Assembly: GCA_963576565.1 (NCBI GenBank)
Contig: OY755042.1
Location: forward strand, 17,211,272 to 17,275,271
DNA from: Aspidapion aeneum
Taxonomy: Eukaryota; Arthropoda; Insecta; Coleoptera; Brentidae
Direction: 5' to 3'
DNA: 64,000 nucleotides
The position numbers and the translations under genes were made by a program. The notes beneath the pieces were generated by a model that was not told the origin of the DNA, ran no database searches, and saw only the letters and a program-made list of their open reading frames with translations. Positions 1 through 9,717 of the stretch are shown piece by piece. How positions within the stretch are numbered: the stretch's first letter is position 1; each line of letters starts with the position of its first letter.

Positions 1-227
1 TCGAAACCATCAATTTAAAGTACTACTATTATGTCGGTTTAGAACGTTTTTCTACGTTGTTCGACGCCTATTCTCCACCTTTTTTGGCAATCTTTTGTCG
101 TTCATCCGTTGTACATGGCCGTACGATATCAGTTGCCTTTTAGTGATGACATCCGTTATGCTTCCCTCGATTCCCATTCTCTCTTTTATGATCTCATTTC
201 TTATGTGATCTGTTCTAGATATTCTCG

Positions 228-1119
228 TTGATCTCCTTATTTATGTATGTATGTATGTATTTTTCTGTTACGCGACGTCTCTATTCCATACAACAGCGTG
301 CTTTTCTTAATTGTTTCATATATGTTAATTTTACATTCTTTTTTATCTCTCTGCTCCATAAAATACTGTTAAGACATCCGATAACCGTTCTTGCTTTTAC
401 TATTCTTTTTTCCAGTTCTTTACAGTCTGTTCCTGTCTTATCAAATGTGACACCGAAGTATACATACTTATTGCATGGAGATATTACTTTTCCATTGTCT
501 AGTTCTAGCTCACTGGATTCGTTCCAGTATATAAGTACTGGGTCTTGTCTACGTTCACTGTTAATTCCCACTTTTGGTATTCTTCCATTAACTTTCTTAT
601 CATACACTTCATGTCTTTTTTATCATTAGCTACAATTACTTGGTCGTCAGCAAACTGTAGTGTGTATATGGTAAATCGGTCCTTAAGTTGTATTCCCATG
701 CCGTGCACCTTACGTTTCCAGTTTTTTGGAGCTACTGCGATTTATATTTTAAAAAGAGTTGGAGAGATTCAATATCACTGTCTTAAGCCTTTTGTTACCA
801 GGAATTCTTTTGAAAGTCGATTTCCAATATTAATTTTAGAATTTGATCCTTTTTATAGTATCGCTTTTATGTATGTATGATTGATATTAGTCTGCTTTAA
901 CACTGTCCATAATTTTTCAACTGGAACGGTATCATATGCTTTTTGTAGTTCCACAAAGGTAACATAAGACTCTATATTTCTGGCGCTCCTTTTCTCAATT
1001 ACTTGTTTAAGACAAAAAACAATATCACTACAAGATCTGCCTGCACAAAACCCACTTTGCTCTTCTTCTTGTTCGTGAAAATCACTCTCTATTAGATCTC
1101 CAAGAATCCTACCGTACAA
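228..1119 (-). mobile_element. LINE reverse transcriptase fragment, decayed
   Basis: Read on the minus strand from 1119 downwards, the broken frames give non-LTR retrotransposon reverse transcriptase blocks in the right order. First comes a segment with SGFCAGRSCSD followed by FVELQKAYDTVP (853-1119). Next is a palm segment with FADDQVIVAN, where FADD is the catalytic metal-binding motif (505-708). Last is the thumb-side segment with YVYFGVTFDKTG (281-607). The frame changes between blocks and the 5' half (endonuclease, start codon) is missing, so this is a dead copy. It resembles RTE-like elements, but the clade call is inference. It lies inside intron 1 of the Osiris gene that starts at 1729. 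A (TATG)n microsatellite at 240-262 overlaps its 3' part. Confidence 0.85.
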
Positions 1120-1249
1120 TCAATCTACTTAGAGTACTGGTCACTGAAATTCCTCTCTAATTGTTGCAATCCAGCTTGTTTCCTTTTTTTATGTATTCAA
1201 AGTGCTTTTAAGAAAACTTTAGAAAGAAAAAGCAGCTAAGCTACTAAGT

Positions 1250-1390
1250 AAGAATTTTCTTATTAATCGTGTTGTTTACCTTTGGAATGTCCTAGAAGGC
1301 AACACAGTAACAGCAACAAGTGTAAACTCATTTAAAAACGATTAAACAAAGTGTTAAAACAGCAAGAGAAATGGTTCAATATAGTGCTCA
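1250..1390 (+). mobile_element. LINE ORF2 C-terminal remnant (opposite strand)
   Basis: On the plus strand the frame from 1250 reads NRVVYLWNVLEG and then TATSVNSFKN, the typical C-terminal block of CR1/jockey-type LINE ORF2 (R..x.WN.LP...V.A.SVN.FK). A one-base frame change near 1337 is needed to continue into KRLNKVLKQQEKWFN, so the copy is broken. It belongs to a different element from the neighbouring minus-strand fragment. Only about 45 residues remain. Confidence 0.7.
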
Positions 1391-1489
1391 AAAAAAAAAC
1401 TATAAATACAACTAAACATTTAGCTTCATCGGGTTGGCCGCCTGCTACCGTAAAATAACAGAATTAAAGGGTTATGAATATTTACTCAC

Positions 1490-1729
1490 ATCAGCATCCC
1501 TGTAGTTATTTCTCACAATCGCTAAGTCTTCAGTAAGTTTAATCACGGGACTATCCGAAATCGAATTGGTCCATCGCAAAGCTTTTGGTTTTGCACAGCT
1601 TATCGAAAAATCTTTTAAACATGAATGGTAAATATCACTAACAAGTTCAACTACAGAAGGGTTTGCTTGAGCAAAACTGAGCTTAATCAGTACTCCGAAT
1701 AAAATAAATAAATATTTTACGCACGTCAT
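1490..1729 (-). CDS. Osiris family protein, exon 1 (rest outside window)
   Basis: This is the first coding exon of an insect Osiris gene (DUF1676 family; secreted or membrane proteins linked to cuticle and tracheal maturation). The 80 codons start with a signal peptide (hydrophobic residues about 5-20, likely cleavage after SFA). The family's two-cysteine region follows, with SCLKDFSISCAKPKALRW at about residues 36-53, then IKLTEDLAIVR. The exon ends in phase 0 at a GTGAGT donor (1489-1484), the same phase as exon 1 of the Osiris gene at 9404-9655. A TATA box sits 90 bases upstream. The later exons (DUF1676 hydrophobic part, C-terminal LAY motif) are not between 1 and 1489, so intron 1 must run off the left edge. 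That intron already contains two LINE fragments. The family call is firm; I cannot say which Osiris member it is. Confidence 0.88.
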
Positions 1730-1818
1730 TTTTTATTTTTTTTTTAAGTTTGCATTCAGTTAACCGACCGACGTGCGTACAAATTTGTTATGATAAGCAT
1801 TATTATTACAAAGAAAAA

Positions 1819-1824
1819 TTTATA
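1819..1824 (-). promoter_or_regulatory. TATA box of the left Osiris gene
   Basis: The minus strand reads GTCTATAAATTT at 1827-1816, 90 bases before the start codon. The same 12-base core stands before the other Osiris gene (9720-9709), which supports a real, shared promoter type. Confidence 0.65.
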
Positions 1825-2458
1825 GACTCGGTAACGGAAATTCAAAAATCAAAGCTCCATATTGGGAACTAAAGAATGCGATCAGTAGTGATGAATTGGT
1901 TACGCGCTTTTATTAAGGGCCTGACAAAAATGAAAGTGTTAAATATCGGGATTTTAAGAAGTTTTACACTACTATAGTTATAATGTGAAAAAATATAAGA
2001 AAAGTTAGAAGTAGAAATCTGCAATTTCTTAAATTCATGATTTCTTTCATAGTCCTAACTAAACAGAACGTAGTTTCAGGTGGAAAGTTTCGGTGGTCCG
2101 TGTAATAATTGTTTTTAGTGTTTTATTTTATATTAATAAGTTTTCCAAGAAAAATTCTGTTGGCCAATATAAGATTAGATTATCTTATGGCGACCGATAA
2201 AGGATCAAAGAATTAAAAACAAATATTTTTTAAAAACGTAAACCCAAAACTAGGCGCAGTAAAGAGACAATGAAGTCCCATAAAACACAGTAAAAGCGCC
2301 GAACCCTTTCAATTAATTAACATTATCAAAATAGTGCCGCCATCTTGGAGTTTCGATTATTGTTTCCTTTATTAGCAATTTTTTTATTCAGAAAGTACTT
2401 ATTTTTTAAGAAATTGCTAATCACATGACCTTATAAACAAGTTCTCCGAGCTCCCTAG

Positions 2459-3071
2459 CAGTGGCGGTTCCTGAGGTAGTGCCACGGTGTCATGAAACTA
2501 CCGTATTTCTCTTAAAAAACACGTTCTTTTATATTTGAAACATCTTTTATTTTTAATTTTATGCATTTCTTTTAAATTTATGTATGAAAATTGGTGACCC
2601 TGTGCAATGCAGTGGATCACACTCCGAATCGATGCGACGACGGCAAAGCGATGAATGGTCCACTGAAACCCAAAGTATCGTTCAACACGCTGCCAGTTTT
2701 CTCTTAGCTTCTTCGAATAGAGATAGATTTTATCTGCAGCCTATATGAGCGATAGTGATGATGGTCCAATGTTAGATACTTTAGCGTTGGTTAAATAGGA
2801 AAAATCAAAGAAATTTTGTGCCTGGCACAGGCCAGCAGTTAGTTGTATTACTCGTATGATTTTTGTGCGTGGAGCATGGATGTTATAATTTACGCCGTAT
2901 ACTTCAATTATTTTAAGTAATTTCATGGTGGAATTTGTGTGGGCATGGATAGGTATCATTAAAAAAAAATAGAATTAGAGACCCCAAACATATTTAGTTA
3001 GTTAGTAATGACTTGTGGGTAAACATTTGGGTACACCTCGATTTTTTTTTTACGGACACTAGCCGCCGCTG
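2459..3071. mobile_element. Possible hAT-type MITE
   Basis: The left end reads CAGTGGCGGTTCCTGAGG and the right end, reversed, CAGCGGCGGCTAGTG. These are short imperfect inverted ends of the YARNG type common in hAT elements. No matching 8-bp target duplication is visible and no transposase is encoded, so the limits are tentative. It lies upstream of the left Osiris gene. Confidence 0.4.
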
Positions 3072-3242
3072 ATACACACCCTTAAGCATCCCTAATATGC
3101 TGATTTCTTGCAATTATCATTTAAAATTAATACACAAAGTTTTTAAGTTATCAAAGCTATTTTCTTAGAAGCGAAGCCTTTTCCGAAAAAAAGTACAGTA
3201 TATTTTTTTGTTGACAATTTGTAGTCTAGTCTAGATTGTCCT

Positions 3243-3269
3243 GACATATTGGATATATCCAAATATGTC
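3243..3269. repeat. 27-bp near-perfect palindrome
   Basis: GACATATT, then GGATATATCC, then AAATATGTC reads almost the same on both strands. A similar arm motif (GACATATTTAT / ATAAATATGTC) with a longer loop occurs at 11033-11078. Its function is unknown. Confidence 0.5.
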
Positions 3270-3427
3270 AACATACAGGGACTCTAGATTATCCGTAAGA
3301 CTTCAGGGCCGTTACAATTTTTTTGCAATTTCCGTAGAAACTAATCATATAACCATTAGAAACATAAGCAGAAGAGTTAAATAAGAAATCTAGGTTTTTT
3401 CCAAGGATGTATACCTTAGTCGTAATA

Positions 3428-3490
3428 GATTCGCCGCATGGAGAATTTGCCGTAGGCCGATTTGCCGCCAGACAATTCGCCGCGATAGTT
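3428..3490. repeat. Degenerate ATTCGCCGC minisatellite
   Basis: Four imperfect repeats of about 15 bases share the core ATTCGCCGC or ATTTGCCG. They are much richer in GC than the surrounding DNA. A similar GCGAATTGCCG cluster on the other strand is at 49492-49516. Confidence 0.5.
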
Positions 3491-4499
3491 TCTTAAAATT
3501 TTTATTTTAATGTTTTGTGTGTAGTAAAAAGTATTGTTTTCACAAATAAGTTTTGTAAACAAAAAAAAATCCGTTTTTTTTATATTAGTTTTTTAAAAAC
3601 TACTATTGAGACAACATTTTTTTTTCAAAGAGTTTTTTTACAAAATGTTGGTGGTCTATAAACCGGTTAAATATATTTGCTATCAATTGACCGCGGTTAG
3701 GTTTAACACAGATTTTAATCTCCCAACTAGAGGACAGGTGAGTTCGTTGTACTCCCAGCTGCCCAGCAACATTCATAAATGTGGGATATTTACAGAAATC
3801 TAAATATCTAATGATTTTTTTTCTTAAAAACAAATTGAGGTGGTTAAGAAAAAAATAGGTTTTTTTTTAGAAAAACGTACAAGTACGAAATGAAGCGATC
3901 TTCGTAAAATTCTCGAGTCTCAATCTACTTAAAATAATTCGCTCCAAGTATTCTTTTCCAACTTAATTTATTTTTAGTCGAGACTCAAAAATTTGACGAA
4001 CATCGTTTCGTTTTGCATGCGTATAGATAGATTTAAAAAATATTATTAACTCCAGTTCATTCTTGGAGTTCTATAAAAAAACACGATTTTATATATAACC
4101 TTAAAATATATAATGTGCCATTAACGCTATTGATAAATCTAGAATGTTGTTAACAGAAATCTGCCAAATTATTTTTTACTTTTTAGTGTAACTTTTAAGG
4201 TACAAAAATATTTTTAAAAAAGTTATAGATCTTTTTATTGCCCATTACTTTCTTATTTAACATTTTTCGATAGATCTCAAATATTAAAAAAAAAAATTGT
4301 TTGTAAGCTAAATAAATATTCAAATAAATTTATTTCATATTAGAACAGATTAGTGCTTCCATAAAGAGGATCACTTAATGTAGCATTCCGTTTCCTAGCA
4401 GGTCACCGCGATTAATCGCGCTGGCTGTATAGGAAACAGAAAAATGCAAACGGGAACTTTCATTTACATTCTCGCCCTCAGTGAAGTTCGTGGTGCCTC

Positions 4500-4790
4500 G
4501 TCAAGAGTGTAATAACGGCTTATGAGAGAACTCGAATTTTCTTAACCTACCCCCCACCCTTTCTTTCGGCTTGTGCCCGGTGGATTTAACTGAGTTTTAA
4601 ATGGGACTATCTGGAGTCAAAACCCAACCTAGTTACCAAATTTCAATAAAATTGGGCAAGTAGTTTTTTCGCGTGGGTCGTTACAGACAGACATACAGAC
4701 ATACAGGCAGACGACAGACAGTTAGACTAATTTTTGACATGATCCTCATAGCTCACACTACTTATAGTATAATACATGTGAGCTCGAGCT
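4500..4790 (+). repeat. Interspersed repeat, copy related to 18780-19460
   Basis: It contains a C-rich CCCCCACCC run, then GTGGATTTAACTGAG, AAATGGGACTATC and CAAATTTCAATAAAATTGGG. A CGTTACAGACAGACATACAG tract and a terminal palindrome AGCTCACACTACTTATAGTA...GTGAGCT follow. The same order of motifs occurs at 19170-19455. No coding capacity was seen. It is probably a non-autonomous element of unknown class. Confidence 0.6.
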
Positions 4791-4865
4791 AATAAATAAA
4801 GACAATTGGAGTCCGAAGTTTTATGTGCAAGTTTCAAATAATGCAAACAAGTTTGGAAAAATAAT

Positions 4866-4871
4866 TTTATT
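4866..4871 (-). terminator. Poly(A) signal of the Osiris gene
   Basis: AATAAA on the minus strand, 71 bases beyond the stop codon at 4943. Confidence 0.6.
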
Positions 4872-4942
4872 TAATAATTTAAATAAATAACAAAAAAGAC
4901 AATTTGAAAAGCATCTAGAAAATAGTTATCTTCATCTATCTT

Positions 4943-5077
4943 CTATCTTCTGTACGCGTTGTAAGCCAAATCATTGGCAGAAAGAGCTCGTCCATACACA
5001 GGATGATCACTTATCACAGGGTGATCAATGTGATGATCAACATGTTGTGGGTAGTGTAGGACTTCATAAGTTGCGGC
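4943..5077 (-). CDS. Osiris gene exon 4 (terminal)
   Basis: The acceptor TTTTAG is at 5083-5078. The exon reads 44 residues from [16 protein letters not shown] to [11 protein letters not shown], then TAG. The Tyr- and His-rich tail and the DLAY motif are typical for the family's C-terminus. Confidence 0.9.
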   Translation of the reverse strand, partial: AATYEVLHYPQHVDHHIDHPVISDHPVYGRALSANDLAYNAYRR

Positions 5078-8000
5078 CTAAAATTAGTTTTTATTTTTAA
5101 TACACAAAAAATATTACTTCATCATTCCGATCTTTTCAGACGACTCAAGAATGTAGATATAAGAATTGAAGGACATAGAACTCGGGGCGCTCACCAGATC
5201 TATAAAGAGTTGTAGTTGGTTTAATTGAGCACTTCACTTTTTGTCCCAAATATCCCCACAGAAATGGTTAAGGCTATTTTCGTCAAATTATTTTTATGTA
5301 CTTGCCTAACCTAACCTAACCTAACATACCCAAGTACCATCTTCAATTACCTAAGGTTTTATAAATTTGTTTAAGTTTGGTTTCCAGTCCTTAAAAGGAT
5401 GTTTAGATTTTTGGCTAAGCTTTCCTGGTTTTACAATATAGTTGTAAGTTATATTAAAGTAATTGGAGGAACCTGAGCAACAAAAGGTATATTAACTTAC
5501 GAAAGTACTTTAATAAATTAGATGTAATATAATCAAAAGAACAGGATCTCTTTAGCTATACAGTGAATATCGGTTATAACGACATTGAACGGACCGGTTA
5601 ATTTCGGCCGTTATAACCAAGCGTCGCTATAGAGAAAAAAGGAAACAAAATGGGACCCTAATAAATAATATGTCGTCGCTATGACCGATATGTTCATTAC
5701 GTATTACCACAGTACGTATTTATAAAGGACCTCTTATAAAAACTTAAGTTTTTGATATTTATGAGAGTGTCAATTTTGTAGTCATCATTAGTTCGCTGTG
5801 GGACTTTAAAAATACCTAAACGTGAAAATGGCGATGTAACGTAAAACTCTTAAAAAATATTTTTATTTTACAAAATTTCTTGTAGAGAGAGTCAGTGGTA
5901 CAGAAAAACCAGATTAAAAGAATACCTTATTTGATTTTCTAAGGGTTGCGCAAACGTTCTTGTTTTTTTATATGACTTGGATATAAGGGTTACCGCCACC
6001 ACAACTAAAACATTTTAGGTTTTATTAGACGTTTGCTGCCACTTTTATATTATTCGTGTTTTAAGCGTTATAATATGGCTTTAAAGAACGTCCCCGCCAC
6101 CTCGCTATAAAATGTTTGGGTTTGTAATTTGGTAGCCGCAAACTTCTAGCCACCCTTATAAAACATGAAACGTAACTTGGGTATGGCTAGAGGCCCTCTT
6201 ATAAAACATGAAACGTAACTTGGGTATGGCTAGAGGCCCTGCATGTATGACATATTTTAAAGAAATTGAGACGCAACAAACCCATCACTGGAACTCACAT
6301 TTTTTGGATATGTTATTTTCTTGTCAAGTTCAGTGGCGTTTTACTAAAATAACTTAAGTTTGTGTATCATTATGTATGTATTTTTTAAAAATCTCTTATT
6401 TTTAATTTCCAACGCTTATGAATAAACAAGGACGGAAGATCTTCTCTGTAAACAATGCTAGATTATATATACACTTCTTTGATTTTGACTTAAATAAATT
6501 TGACTTTGATAAGTTTGTCGCGTCTTTATTTCTTTAAAATAAGTCATACATGCAGGGTCTTTAGTTACGGCTAGAATAATTTGTCATTTTTGAATGTGTT
6601 AAGTAAAATACACAAAGAAAATAATAATGGTATCCGGATGGAAATGCTATTTTAAATGTATATATGGAACGTTGTTATTTCTAACCTTAGCTAACCAATA
6701 GAGATTATGGAGTTTATCAAAATAAGCAAGTTTGCTTATAAATATCTGTCTGGAAGTGTTCCATTTAGGTACCACCGCAAGTTCAAAATTAAGAGGAACA
6801 AGAAATTCATTGGTTGCAAAACGAAGAAACTTTCTTATTTTTATACCCTATACAACCTTCATCGGCTCAGCACTTCGTATAAAATAACCTTTTATTTTCT
6901 TCCATTTTCGACCCTTTTTAATGGTTTCTGCAATTTTTCTGTAATTTTAAAGGCCCTGTCAAATTTTCTACAATGTTTGGCTCTGGCTTTATTTATTTCT
7001 TTTATTTGAGGTTTTAAAATTTTTAATTTATCTTGTGGTTGATGATATCGTCACCTTTCTAATACCATCATTGCTCTCGACCGCTCACTGCTGCTGGAGC
7101 AGATCCCTGTGGGAGCAACTGCAAACTGATCCCTGATTGATCCAAATCCTCAATGGGGCGCTCTCAGCGGGATCTCCAACCAAATGCGCCTTTATCAGAA
7201 ACTCAAAATTTTTGCTTTTATTTTTAAAAACATTTTTAAATAAGCAAAACGACGAATTTCACTCCATTTCTTCGTTGAACCGCAAAAAATTCTATAAATA
7301 ATTTTTTTGGTTTTTAAAATTTCACCTAAGCGATAAAATCTCTTCCAACGCCATTATATTGAGCTTTCTACTAGGTTTTATATTTATTTTGCACTACATA
7401 AAAAAGAAACAAGAATGAAGACGCCAAAACACAATGAAAAGGGTAGGGTTATGCTTATTGTTTTAATCCAAACCCGTTGATCTGACTCACGACTGGAAAC
7501 GTCCTTAAATTACCTAAACGCCCCCTCCCCCCTTGTAACGCATTTTCAAGATAAAACACATTAAAAAGCATTGTGTGTAACGCAAGGCCAAATCCCCCTC
7601 CCCCTATAGCGTTACGTAATTTAAGGAAAGACCCACTGACAGCAAGCAAGATCAATCCGCGCGAGACTTGTAAGTCTAATCTAATCCTATTTTTTAAATT
7701 TTGTTTTCATTTTTAAATATTTACCTATTAGCAAGTTTTTCTTACCTTTGGCTTTGTTATTTTGAATATTAACAGAGCCCCTGTCAATACTAATGACAAA
7801 AGTCCTAATGTCAAAGCTTTCCATGTTTTTAAAGCAATCAAAGCTAGCACAAGAGGCACTACAATGGCCGTCTTAAATTTGAGGCCCAACAGGAATGGCA
7901 GGATAACTTTTTTAACGATTTTTGATGAACGTCCTAAAAAGGAAAGTGTTTGCCTTATTCCTTTATCATAAAATGCTGTAAGGAAAATTTTTAGGAGAAG

Positions 8001-9655
8001 TAGATATCTACTGGACTATAATTTTTTTTTTCAAAAATACTACTTGATGAATATGCCGAAATTAGATAAATAATGTTTTCTTCTAATTAAGCATTCTGCT
8101 AATTTTACACGAATACTTATGAAGGCAAAAGATATTTTCTTGCTATTAATCAGTTAAATATCAATAATATTATTTTTGAAGAAATAAAAAAACTGTAAAT
8201 ATCTAGTTATAAGCGATTAAAAATTTTTTTGTAAATTTTTGCGCGAAATTTAGGATAAACGGAAAATTACGAATCTTCCCCTTGCCGAATCATCCCGACT
8301 CTCCCCTACAGTGAATTCCTTACCTGTGACAGCTAATGGTACTTTAAGTTCTTCAGCTTGAAATGATCTTGGAATAATAGCTCCTAATTCACCATTTTCA
8401 TTAAGCAATGCTGGAGGTTTGGCTACTAAGTCATGTGATTGAATAAAATTTTCAAATTTCTCGAAAATGTCGTCTTCAATACCTCTTCCTTTCTAAAAAT
8501 AAAAAAGCATTTACTTATATTTTAACATATGCTCAGAATATCGTATGTAAGATGCTACACGAGACTCAAATAATGAAGCAATGAACTAATCATACATTTG
8601 CTAATTGAGCTGATAAAATTTATAGCCAATTATTAGCAAAGGTCCGTTCGGTTATTCGTTTACTTGAGAATCTGACAAAAAGCGTTTAACTAAGAATCGT
8701 TTAAAAATGCCTTTTTATTATTCTGTTAACCAAACCTAACCTATCTCCAAAGCAGGATAATTATTGATCAATCGATGAGGGCCGATAGGAAAGGGGAGGC
8801 TGTTTTGCACTTAAAATCTTCTGTCAGATTTCCGCTTTTGAAGAACAAGAGGAATAACCAGTTTTTATCCGTATGTTATTCGATAACAAATGCCTTACAT
8901 GTATCCTCTTAAATGCTACTTGCTTCGTGGCTATATAGCTTAGAACCTTGAGCGTTAACCTGGATGCATAATATATTTAAAATACAGATTGGTAATAAGT
9001 TTTAGGATCCATGGATGGCTTAGTGCGTGTAAGAGAGAAGTAAAAGAGAGAAATATATTTTGGGCGGTGCGCGGTGTCTTGTGTTACGCCCTTATTCGGG
9101 CTGGTAGTAGAGAAGTAGGGGAAACCGCCTTCACGATATTTTTGGTCATTCCGGTCGTACAACAACGGACGTCATTAATTTCCTCCCTCTACTTTACCCG
9201 AGCGCACAGAGCACAGCTATTGGAAAAGGGTTCTCTATCCTTTTTTCTTGCATACTACATATATTATACATAAGCAGTTGTTTTTATTTTACAAGGAGTA
9301 ATAATTCCCAATGATTCCTAAAACTTTTAACCATAATGTATATAATATACTTTTATTCGTTCTTATAGAATCCGTATAATTTGTGGGTTAAAAAAAATCT
9401 TACCTCAACCTCTGTGGGGTTATCCTTTTTAACTACAACTAACTCTTCTGTAAGTTTAATTTCTTGATCATTTTCGACTTCACTCATCCACCTTAGCGCT
9501 TTGGCCTTTGCACAACTCACTGAAAGATCTTGCAAACAACTACTGTACACATCCTGAAGTACGTCAACTGCCGAAGGGCTGGCGAAGGTATTTCTGGATA
9601 TAACTAATACTAAAGCGGTAACCACTAAAGGAAATGCAGTACGCGTTCGCGCCAT
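4943..9655 (-). CDS. Osiris family protein, complete four-exon gene
   Basis: The coding sequence joins 9404-9655, 8324-8492, 7746-7975 and 4943-5077 on the minus strand: 786 bases, 261 residues plus stop. Every intron has GT...AG ends, and the phases (0, 1, 0) fit without a break. Domains in order: signal peptide (residues about 1-25, TFA before the likely cleavage); two-Cys block [52 protein letters not shown]; a long hydrophobic DUF1676 segment beginning [19 protein letters not shown]; a His-rich tail; and the C-terminal [11 protein letters not shown], the family's LAY motif. Osiris proteins are insect-specific secretory or membrane proteins with roles in cuticle and endosomal traffic (family knowledge). 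It lies head-to-tail with a second Osiris gene at 1490-1729, as expected for this tandem family. Intron 3 (5078-7745) holds a MITE and short repeats. Which Osiris member it is cannot be told from the sequence alone. Confidence 0.93.
5305..5324 (+). repeat. Interstitial (CCTAA)4, TTAGG-type telomere motif
   Basis: There are four exact CCTAA units followed by CA. On the other strand this is (TTAGG)4, the common insect telomere repeat. It is a short intronic run and could have arisen by chance or slippage. Confidence 0.6.
5559..5697. mobile_element. Small MITE with CAGTGAATATCGG-like ends
   Basis: The left end after TA is CAGTGAATATCGGTTATAACG. The reversed right end reads AATGAACATATCGGTCATAGCG, giving imperfect inverted repeats of about 24 bases around a 90-base core. 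The type resembles pogo/Tc1-like MITEs such as the one at 20589. It lies in intron 3 of the Osiris gene. Confidence 0.5.
6152..6240 (+). repeat. Tandem duplication of a 44-base unit
   Basis: CTTATAAAACATGAAACGTA, continued by ACTTGGGTATGGCTAGAGGC, occurs twice in a row with no mismatches in the shared part. This indicates a recent local duplication within intron 3 of the Osiris gene. Confidence 0.75.
7746..7975 (-). CDS. Osiris gene exon 3 (DUF1676 hydrophobic segment)
   Basis: The acceptor TTCCTTACAG ends at 7976 and the donor GTAAG starts at 7745. The 230 bases begin with the last two bases of a split Ala codon. They encode a basic stretch (SSKIVKKV) and then about 45 mostly Leu/Ile/Val/Ala residues, the hydrophobic hallmark of DUF1676. 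Confidence 0.93.
8324..8492 (-). CDS. Osiris gene exon 2
   Basis: The acceptor ATTTTTAG precedes AAAGGAAGAGG; the donor is CACAG/GTAAGG. It encodes [16 protein letters not shown] and [16 protein letters not shown], both well-conserved Osiris blocks. The length of 169 bases leaves phase 1, which exon 3 completes. Confidence 0.93.
9404..9655 (-). CDS. Osiris gene exon 1
   Basis: The ATG at 9655 begins a clear signal peptide ([20 protein letters not shown]). The two-Cys block and [12 protein letters not shown] follow. The donor GAG/GTAAGA at 9403 leaves 84 codons in phase 0. The start is chosen because it is the only ATG before the signal peptide and lies 57 bases downstream of a TATA box. Confidence 0.93.
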
Positions 9656-9711
9656 TGTTACAGTATCAATACGAAGAAGTCAAATGGTAATAAAATTGTC
9701 CTTAAAATAAA

Positions 9712-9717
9712 TTTATA
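9712..9717 (-). promoter_or_regulatory. TATA box of the complete Osiris gene
   Basis: The minus strand reads GTCTATAAATTT at 9720-9709, identical over 12 bases to the core before the left Osiris gene. Confidence 0.65.

Noticed and set aside
6707..7009. 100-codon plus-strand open frame in the Osiris intron
   Set aside because: Basic, Phe-rich translation with no domain or splice context; lies in an intron and looks like chance.
7762..7971. 69-codon plus-strand open frame
   Set aside because: Antisense shadow of Osiris exon 3.
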